64,000 nucleotides of DNA, taken from positions 124,001 to 188,000 of the forward strand of contig JAJOZX010005778.1 in the NCBI GenBank assembly GCA_023014485.1, in the 5' to 3' direction. The stretch's first letter is position 1. Every line of letters begins with the position of its first letter. The notes beneath the pieces are model-generated. The model saw only the letters and a list, made by a program, of their open reading frames with translations. It was not told the origin of the DNA and ran no database searches. The translations under genes and the position numbers were made by a program. Positions 56,371 to 64,000 of this stretch are shown one piece after another. This stretch comes from Bathynomus jamesi (Eukaryota; Arthropoda; Malacostraca; Isopoda; Cirolanidae).

Positions 56371-57300
56371 GAGGTTGTGGCTAATGGCCTGTGTGAGTTT
56401 TTAACAGACTTTAGAGACGAGTATCTCTCAAATAGTGCACCGGATTGTGAAGATGTTTAGTTTGTGGAAATGAACGTCTGGTGAGTGATAAAACATTAAA
56501 ACCGATATTGCTTCATGTAGCGGAAAATTTCTCAAAACATCTACCCAATATAATGGGATGCAAGTATTCATGTTGTGGCTAAAGGTCTGCGTGTGTATTT
56601 AACAGAATTTAGAGATGAGTATCGCATACTAAGCAAAAAGGAAAAATATGGTCATATGTTCCTCTCAAATAGTGCGCCGAAGTGTGAATAAAATGTGTTT
56701 AGTTCGTGAAAATCCCCCTATGCAAAAATGTCTGGTGCGTATTCTGGGGAGTGGGAGTGATAAAACATTAAAACCGATATTAATTCATGTATCGGAACAT
56801 TTCTCAAAACACCTACCCAATATAATGAGATACAACTATTCATGTTGGAACAGCGCCGTACACGTTTCATTACCTTATGGTGTGACTCACTCCTCCCGTC
56901 TAGCCGATCCATTGCATGTGGCTCATAGTCATCTCAGAGCTTGAACCGAGTGGACGTGCGCTCCTCCAATACGATGGAACTTCCTTTGAGCAGTATTCTC
57001 AACGCCGTGTACGATGTGTCCGTGACGAAGTCGTTGCGCTTGTTCAACGTAAATCCGGTGCCGTTAACTATGTACTGGAAACGGCTTGTAGACAAACAAA
57101 CTAACGGAATGTTGTTTATTTAAGTGTCGAGGAGATGAATAGAATCTTCGTGATAGTTGAGAAGTGGAGTGAGGATCGTTATAAAATTCCTACAGGTGTA
57201 GGTACAAGAAATGAGCAGATTAGTGACACCCCCTCATATGCCGTTGTTTGTACGTTGTGTATAAATAACGATCGGCCATGCATTGATATACGGCTGATGT
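56371..57300 (+). pseudogene. Gene family X, copy 2 (truncated)
   Basis: Two related ~200-base segments (56380-56560 and 56570-56830) carry KTLKPI, VSEHFSKHLPNI and NYSCW, a decayed tandem duplication. Then RSSNTMELPLSSILNAVYDV and VTKSLRLFNVNPVPLTMYWK read well, followed by SVEEMNRIFVIVEKWSEDRY and SYAVVCTLCINN, which match copy 1 at 17345-17480. The sequence breaks off at about 57300, where tandem repeats begin, so the C-terminal half seen in copies 1 and 3 is absent. Confidence 0.6.
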
Positions 57301-57417
57301 AGAAGAATGCTTCTGATAATAACGCTCATGTCTGATAATAAAAACCCACTCTCATAGACAGAGTTTATTTCCACAACAGTTTCGATGCCCACTGCCATCC
57401 TCTTCGGGTGGCTACAG

Positions 57418-58215
57418 AAAAACGAATGAATCAAAAACAAGAGTGAAAACAGTCTAGGGACCATTAAGAAATTCGCACCTAGGTTAGATCCCGTTCACCC
57501 GACACTGAAAGAGTATTTTTTTTTTATTAAAGGGACCCGCTTATAAGTACATTCGCACAAATTTAAAACTATCTTCTTTTTCAATACATACAGATTCTAT
57601 TATTTTATTTTTTTACATAATTATTACATTTATTATTACATTTATTACATTTAATATTGCATTGTTATTTATTACAGAAATTATAAATTTATTATTACAT
57701 TGATAATTACATTGTTGTTTATTATACAGAAATTATAAACCGAAAAACGAATGAAAAGGAGAGGAGGAAACAATCCAGAGCCCATTAAGAAATTCGCACA
57801 TAGGTTAGAGCCCGTTCCCCCGACACCAGAAGGGTATTTTATTAAAGGGTCCCGCTTATAAGTACATTCGCACAAATTAAAACCATCTTCTTGTTCTATA
57901 CATACAGATTCTATTATTTTGACATAATTACTGCATTTATTATTGCATTTACGGTTTCTAACTTTCATTATTATCACCTTTACACTTATTATTGCACTTA
58001 TTTTATTACCTTTGTTATGACATTTATTGCATTTACATTTATTTCCACATTTATTACTTCCATTATTACATTTACATTTACGTTTATTATTCCATTTACA
58101 TTTTACCGAAAAAACGAATGAACCAAAAGCGAGTAAGGAAGCAATCCAGAGACCTCTAAGAAATTCACACTTATGTTAGATCCCGTTCACACGACACCGT
58201 AAGGGATTTTTTGTA
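57418..58215. repeat. About 325-bp tandem repeat, 2.3 copies
   Basis: A unit starting AAACGAATGAA, with CATTAAGAAATTCGCAC, TTAGATCCCGTTCAC and ACCCGCTTATAAGTACATTC, occurs near 57418, 57745 and 58110. The last copy is partial. Unit sequences differ by roughly 15%, so the array is not recent. Confidence 0.8.
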
Positions 58216-58251
58216 TATTTATTTTATATATATTTACAATATTTCGTCTAA

Positions 58252-58770
58252 ATAAACAGAATGATGTGATGGTGTTTTATTTAATTCTTTTGGTTGTAAA
58301 CAATAATCAATTATACCAAATGGCTGGTTACACCTTCTAAACCGACTGACGGATTTCTAAGCCAACTGTCAAGAACATATGCTTTAATTAAATAAATAGC
58401 ACAATCTGGCAACTCAACCTGTACAAGCCATTTACGCCTTTTAAGCCAACTGGCGGATCTACAACTAATAAGACAGCCGGCGCTCAGATGAAGTCTTAAT
58501 ATGCACTTGGCTCCTGCCAGGTGAACACCTCTCTTCCTCTCTCTCCTCTCTTTCTCTTGGGGGATAACTCCGCCTCCAAGTTTCATAACCCCTTGTTGCT
58601 CTTGCAACATTCCCCCTCCCCCTTTGCATAAACCCCCTCCCCCATTCATTGCATAAACCTACCCTTGTTGCATAACCCCTTTGCAACATCTTGCAACATT
58701 GATCAGTATCTCATTGCAACATTCTTGCACGCGTCCATTTTTCGCCCAAACTACTGACATGTGCTGATTA
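58252..58770 (-). repeat. Repeat R1, inverted left arm of the copy E element
   Basis: Complement of the R1 pattern: from 58770 it reads GTGCAAGAATGTTGCAATGA, then TTATGCAACAAGGG pieces, then TTGAGTTGCCAGAT, and finally AATAAAACACCAT-CATTCTGTTTATTTA at the outer end. It mirrors 62268-63132 on the other side of the transposase. Confidence 0.7.
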
Positions 58771-59694
58771 TAGACATGTATTATGATAATAATTACTATT
58801 AATAATTACCTAAATTACCTTATTTCCTTTCAATTAATTTCAATAATTTTATTTAATTTTTGTATACTGTACCATCGCATTTAGTTTTCAAACATTTTTG
58901 TTCAATTTCATATTCAACTTTGCTTCAGAGAAATTTTCACTCCATCATTTTTGATCGTACAATTTATATTTACTCACTGATAATTTTTTTACTTTGTTAA
59001 CCTGATTACTTCTTGTAATCTCTTTAATTATTTTTTTGTTAAGACGTAATTGCATGCCACTTTCTAGATATGATTCGGGGGGGTTGTTATTTTGAATTTT
59101 TTGGAATTCCTAAGTGAGGACCCCTTCAAAATATGGACCACCAATAGTGAAACTTGGGCAAAAACGATTAATTATTTTTGACCACTCTGACCCCCATGTA
59201 CATACCACCTGAAAGTAATACATATGTGTATTATTGTGTTTTTCTGCTATATAATCCATATTTATTGCCAGATTTGCTTTGTAATATGTCCTTTATAGGG
59301 TTTACGGGGTCGGACAACACGAATCTTTACTCAGAATTTTGAAAATCTAATATGGCGGCCAAAAATCTCCATTTTTCATCAAATTGTCATGGATGACAAA
59401 GAATGTATTAACGCACACATACAACACAGACACTATCACCTTTCATACCACACTGTCCAGTTGTCAGCCTGATTGGCATCAGCACATAAGTGACACCTAG
59501 TGGACCAACATCCAAACACCACATCTAATGCTGGTTTCAGGGACCGAAAATATTATTATGCTTCACTGTGTTTTCATTACATTGTTGTATGTGCCTTTAT
59601 TTATTCCGTAAGACTCCCATTTCATGCCGCAAGGGTTTCCAGTCTGGTGCAACTTGTTTTTTTTCTATTTTCAGACGTCACACCTGAGTGAACA
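58771..59694. other. Upstream region of transposase copy E
   Basis: AT-rich, with no other ORF I can support. GGGGGGGTTGTTATTTTG at 59085 and CCCCCATGTACATACCACC at 59193 are the only notable blocks. It probably holds the promoter of copy E. Confidence 0.4.
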
Positions 59695-62265
59695 ATGAGC
59701 TACGCTCGGACACCAAGTCTACGCCCGTCCACCCAGAAGACCTTGGGTTCAACAACCTACATAAAAACTGCTGATTTTTCAAATGGCTTGCTTCCAACGA
59801 AAAAGGACATTTTGGAAAACATGTACTTACTTCGACCGGATAGAGCCGGTAAAACTGAGAGGTCAAAGGAAGTTGCAGCCGGAATTCTTGCCGACGTCCT
59901 TCAGGAACACTGGATTTTTTGTAATATATATACAGTGACCACTAAACGCATCAAACTGAAAATTTGGGAACTGTATGAAAGATTCATCAAATTAATTCAG
60001 ACCAGAAAAAACTGCCGAAACGACAACTATTATAAAAAAGTCGAAAATTTCAACGAAAAGGCGAAAGAACTTTTTTATATCTTCTGCGCGGACGATGAAG
60101 TAAGGAAACGCTTAGAAAATTTTTATGGTGTGAAAATGACTCGAGAAGAATGGGACTTTCTGGAAGACCAAAGACATGATAGAAAAATGTTTTGCAAGAG
60201 TTTTGTCGACAGAAAATGGAATAAGACCATGGAACGCAGGAAGAGAGATCTGCAGAGTTTGGAGCGAATGAGAGAGGAAGCAGAGATGGAAAGAGCGAGG
60301 AATAAAGAAATGGCTTAGCTGAAGGCTTCAGTGAACTATCTGAGGATGATCCGAATCATAGTGACTTCCAAATTAGCACATCAGAATCGATGAGCCTTCC
60401 ACGTCTACGGGTCGGAAGCGTCGTAACTGTCCCCTAGACAAAAATAAATTGAAAAGGATGAGTTGCCGACAAAGTGTCAGAGAAGTAAGGCCCGAGGTTT
60501 ACGAAGCAATGGACCAGCTCAAAACTTCTCATCACATGTCAGATAGTCAAGCTGCGGGGGCCGTAGTGATTATTGGCAATAAACTATTTGGTTGGAAATG
60601 GAAATTTCATGACGAATCGCCAGACTTAGTAGACCTAGACACTCTACCCAGTCTAGCAATATTCGACAAGCCGGAAAGAGCATTGAAGCGCTAGCATTGC
60701 ATGAAATTGCGAAAGAGATCATGCAATCAGATCAAAAGTCGGTAGTTACCTATTCTGTTGATGGTTCGAAAAAACATGGAGCTGGTTCTTTCTCGGTGCA
60801 GGGAATGATGGTAAATGGAAAATACAGACCTCTCCCGACATTTCCGATTGCTACGGAAAGTAGAGAGAACTTTGTGGATTTGAAAATTGCCATGTTGAAC
60901 ATACTGGAAGCAGCGAGCGGAGTTAGTTCGAAGGAACTGTTTGAAAAGATAGACTTTGTGATCAATGATCAGATATCCCATAATCTCTCTGTCGAACAAA
61001 TGGTGGGCGAGAAGCTAGAATCAGAACATGCGCCGGATCATTTGTTTTGCAATGTCCACCCAACTCTCATGTTCAATCGAGTGATCATTAAACAATGGAC
61101 CGGAATAGAAAATGCCATTGGGCGAGATAAAATATATTCCAGCTTTCTCGTCATTGCCACAACTTCATCCTCATAACCAGATTGATAAATCATGACTTTG
61201 ACCACAAATCGTGGAACAAAGCCAACGATTTCGACACTCATATCGCGCCGAAGCGAAACAAATCTGTCGGTCTAAAAGATGAACGTTTCAAGAAATTGAC
61301 TTTGACATGTGCCATAACCTCATATCACATTGACGATGTGGGAACATTTCTCGAAAAACTTGAGCATGTGACGAACCATTTGGCTGCATCATACGATGCT
61401 TCCTGGATCTGGACTTCTTGAGAGTTGTACAGTATACACAACTGGAGCTATCATTGAACTTCATTTAGTGGAGCCGTTCCTTTCACTGACGATATCGACC
61501 AGTACAAATTATTCAAAGCTAAGTCCAGCATTCCAACAGTTATACCAAGACCTCGTTTCTACTGATCCGGCTAAACTGTTGGAAGTGGATACACCGGCAT
61601 TTGAGTTTGTGTCTGTTGAAAGATTCCAACAAACACGATATGACGATGATATTTACAATACTATCAAAGCTGCATCTCTCCAAATGAGTACTGAAGTCAC
61701 AAAGGTTTTGAGTATGATATTGCCAAAGCGTGCTGAAGGATTTCAGAAACAAAAGGGAGATATCTTTGGATTCGGAGAATTTGACGAATCAGCGGAGCAT
61801 GATCTCTCACAAATGGACTGTGAAAAACTGGACAAAGCGCCAATTCACAACTTGGACTCTGAGCGCAGTGTAGGGTTCATCAACTATGAACTCGGCAGAA
61901 GAGGCGCCAAGCAATTCGCGTGCGCGTCGGCAGCGCAGGTCAAAGCTAAATCTCTTGCGTTGATTCAAAAACAACCAACAGGGTCTTTCAAAGACTATAG
62001 GAAAATTGGAACTGCAAAAATTTTGGAAATAATGAGAGAGTGGAGCGTACGACAAGAACAATTACAGAAGCAAGGATTACAGACTAAAGAGATTGAGAAT
62101 GTCGCTGTAGCCTGCAGGAGAAATAGAGAACTGGAAAAATTAAAAAGACTAGGAGGGCCATTCACGGCTAGTGAGCAAGTGGATAATTATCTCGAAGAAT
62201 CAGATGTGGACGATTCGCAGAAGCTGAACCGTCTTTATCTCGAAATCAGATATGTACGAGAGTAG
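59695..62265 (+). pseudogene. hAT-like transposase relative, copy E
   Basis: About 830 codons across at least five frames (breaks near 60318, 60430, 60694, 61176 and 61420). The N-terminal part has EWDFLEDQR and lacks the Cys-rich block of A, B and D, like copy C. Then come TYSVDGSKKHGAGSFSVQG (first acidic residue), DFVINDQISHNL (candidate second), LFCNVHPTLMF (C-x2-H), DFDHKSWNKANDF, and near the C-terminus LDSERSVGFINYELGRRG. The ER-x-V and C-x2-H motifs parallel A-D, but overall similarity is low. It is a separate branch, similar to uncharacterised proteins of many invertebrates. It sits between inverted R1 arms. Confidence 0.65.
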
Positions 62266-62267
62266 TA

Positions 62268-63132
62268 TAGTGGCAAAATGCTTGAGTGCAAGTTGCAATT
62301 GCAAAATGTTGCGTAATGTTGCAAGAGTGCCACCCCCCTTTGTTGCAAGGCACCCCCACCCTCTTTGTTGCAAGGCACCCCAATCCCCTGGGTGCCAACC
62401 AAAAATGGGACTACTGGGAGGCTACGTTCTCCCCCAAGCTGAACCCCCAAAAGGGGACATACCTAACCTATGGGAACCCCTTTGGGAGAGAAGGGGACAA
62501 ATCACCCCCCAAAGGAGCAGAAAGAGATAGAAGTACAGGAAGAGACCCAGAGGTGGGAATCCAGAGTTGGGTGTTCACTCGGCTGATTGCCGAGCTCATA
62601 CGACACCGTCGGCCACCCGCCGCCATCTTATAGGGCACTAATCAGCCAGTTGGCTGCTGAGCTGCCAGACAGCGCCATGTAATTAATTATTATTCAGCCA
62701 TTTGGCTGCTGAGTTGCCAGATTCATTATTTATTTTAAATAAGCATATGTCAATCAGCCAGCAGGCGCCACAGCCAATCGGCTGCAGAGTTGTCAGATAA
62801 CGCCATGTGTTTATTCATTATTATTCAGCCATTTGACTGCTGAGTTGCCAGATAACGCCATGTGTTTAATTATTATTATTATTCAGCCATTTGTCTGCTG
62901 AGTTGCCAGATAACGCCATGTGTTTAATTATTATTCAGCCATTTGGCTGCTGAGTTACAAGATAACGCCATGTATTTTATTTAAAACATATATTAGAGTT
63001 GGTTGGGCTGTCAGCCACGTTACTTATCTAATCGCTAAAATAGCAATTAATTAATTATTCTGTTTTAGAAACAAATGATATAAACGTGTTCAAAGAATAA
63101 ATAAAACACCATTACAACGTTCTGTTTATTAA
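62268..63132 (+). repeat. Repeat R1, right arm of the copy E element
   Basis: Starts within 3 bases of the copy E stop: GTGGCAAAATGCTTGAGTGC, then GTTGCAAGGCACCCC pieces, a CCCCAAAAGG block, six GAGTTGCCAGATAACGCC units, and an outer end with AATAAAACACCATTACAACG. Compared with the left arm it has a longer tandem section. Confidence 0.75.
62637..62990. repeat. 50-70-bp minisatellite with palindromic heads
   Basis: Six units start at about 62643, 62694, 62754, 62826, 62884 and 62936. Most open with CAGCCATTTGGCTG, a 14-base palindrome, followed by CTGAGTTGCCAGATAACGCC and an ATTATT tail. It forms part of the R1 right arm. Confidence 0.9.
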
Positions 63133-63185
63133 TTAATGTATATACAATAGGACATATATATGATCAAATAATAGAACGGAAAATA

Positions 63186-63477
63186 TATAATCATACAAAG
63201 CATAGCATTAACCAAATAGAAAAATATATTTATGTATTAAATATATATATATATATAATCATACAAAGCACAGTATTAGCAAAAATATTAGAAAAATATA
63301 TAGTTATATTATCAAAAGTTATATTATCAAATATCAGTACAGGAAAAATATAGTTATATTAATTATATATAATTGTACAAAATATAGTATTAGCAAAATA
63401 TTAGTACAGGAAAATATATATTTATATTAATTATATATATAATCGTACAAAACGTAGTATTAGCAAAATATTACAGG

Positions 63478-63515
<38 letters not shown>

Positions 63516-63535
63516 TATATATATATATATATATT
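63186..63535. repeat. AT-rich tandem repeats and (TA)n
   Basis: About four units of the type AATCATACAAAGCATAGTAT with ATATTAGTACAGGAAAAT, followed by (TA)n at about 63481-63535. It directly precedes the end of gene X copy 3 on the opposite strand. Confidence 0.8.
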
Positions 63536-63539
63536 CTCT

Positions 63540-64000
63540 TTACGTTCTATGGTACAAAACGCTAAATTCAATTGTGATTGATGCTATATCCACGTCGGCA
63601 TTACTCTGCACGATGTGGTAAAACCGTCGAAGCATCACTTCACCGTTTAACTGATACGGCGGTTTATATTCGATATAAATGGCTTTCATATCATTCAACA
63701 CTATTTTTGTACCCACTTTACACTCGGCAGGCAAGTTGTCTTTAAGCGCAGCTAGAGCACATTCAAAAGCACGCACAAAAACGTCATCGTGGGGGCGTTA
63801 CATTGAACACAAGTTTATAATCATGCCTTTCCAATCGGGGTTTTTTTTTTAACGTCCCGAACTTTTCAATCGTGAACTCTTCTTCACTCAATATAGCGAC
63901 AATTGAAATATTCTTCCAAGTCGTAACGACACCTATCCACTATATAGAGGTACAGTTCTTCAGGGTGAACAGTGTATGCGAGCTCAGCTCTGAACCTCTC
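63540..64000 (-). pseudogene. Gene family X, copy 3 (runs off the window)
   Basis: The C-terminal 78 codons are open (63776-63540): VGTKIVLNDMKAIYIEYKPP and SITIEFSVLY match copy 1 at 18060-18230. Upstream, after a stop and frameshifts, FRAELAYTVHPEELYLYI and RYDLEEYFNC at the window edge match copy 1 at 17790-17880. The rest lies beyond 64000. It faces copy 2, with the copy E element between them. Confidence 0.65.

Overview
The window is eukaryotic, AT-rich, intergenic DNA from an invertebrate, most likely an arthropod and possibly a decapod crustacean. The evidence is the mix of non-LTR retrotransposons, DNA transposons with AT/GA/CA microsatellites, spliced genes with GT-AG introns, and a resident adintovirus (Polinton/Maverick-like virus). 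No rRNA gene, CRISPR array or bacterial operon is visible. Nearly all the coding sequence belongs to mobile elements or an endogenous virus, and almost every copy is broken.

Layout. 1-2.9 kb: a DNA element with long terminal inverted repeats (TIRs) and several minisatellites. 4-17 kb: relics of at least four LINE families, hAT-like transposase copy A (5.6-7.9 kb, minus) and fragment F (8.5-8.8 kb). 17.3-18.2 kb: a copy of an unrecognised gene family, here called X. 18.6-21.7 kb: a second copy of the jockey-like LINE at 9.4-12.2 kb. 21.9-22.8 kb: a Tc1/mariner DD41D relic. 23-28.5 kb: foldbacks, an inverted array of 109-bp units, microsatellites, repeat R1 and a tRNA-like SINE. 28.8-57.3 kb: one decayed adintovirus split by nested insertions. 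58.2-63.1 kb: transposase copy E between inverted R1 arms. 63.5-64 kb: a third X copy, running off the window.

The adintovirus reads as a single element once the insertions are set aside. On the minus strand are a cysteine protease, major capsid protein, pX-like core peptide, penton-like protein, chromodomain integrase, three small ORFs and the packaging ATPase. On the plus strand are an N-terminal ORF group, protein-primed DNA polymerase B and accessory X genes. It has been invaded by a CR1-like LINE, a 15-bp-array TIR element (itself carrying hAT-like copy C), a 126-bp foldback and hAT-like copy D. A short spliced gene converges on the protease and carries hAT-like copy B in its first intron.

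The most interesting signal is the set of transposases A-F. Copies A-E share a DG[K/R/S] motif, four have a D/N-T-x-x-N-T-G block, and all show C-x2-H, H-x-R-W or C-terminal ER-x-V motifs in varying subsets. Copies B, C and D have TAGGG-like TIRs and 8-bp target duplications (exact for D, 7/8 for B, inside an AT repeat for C). Together these point to a divergent hAT-like group present in at least three lineages in 64 kb. Whether it is already catalogued needs database searches.
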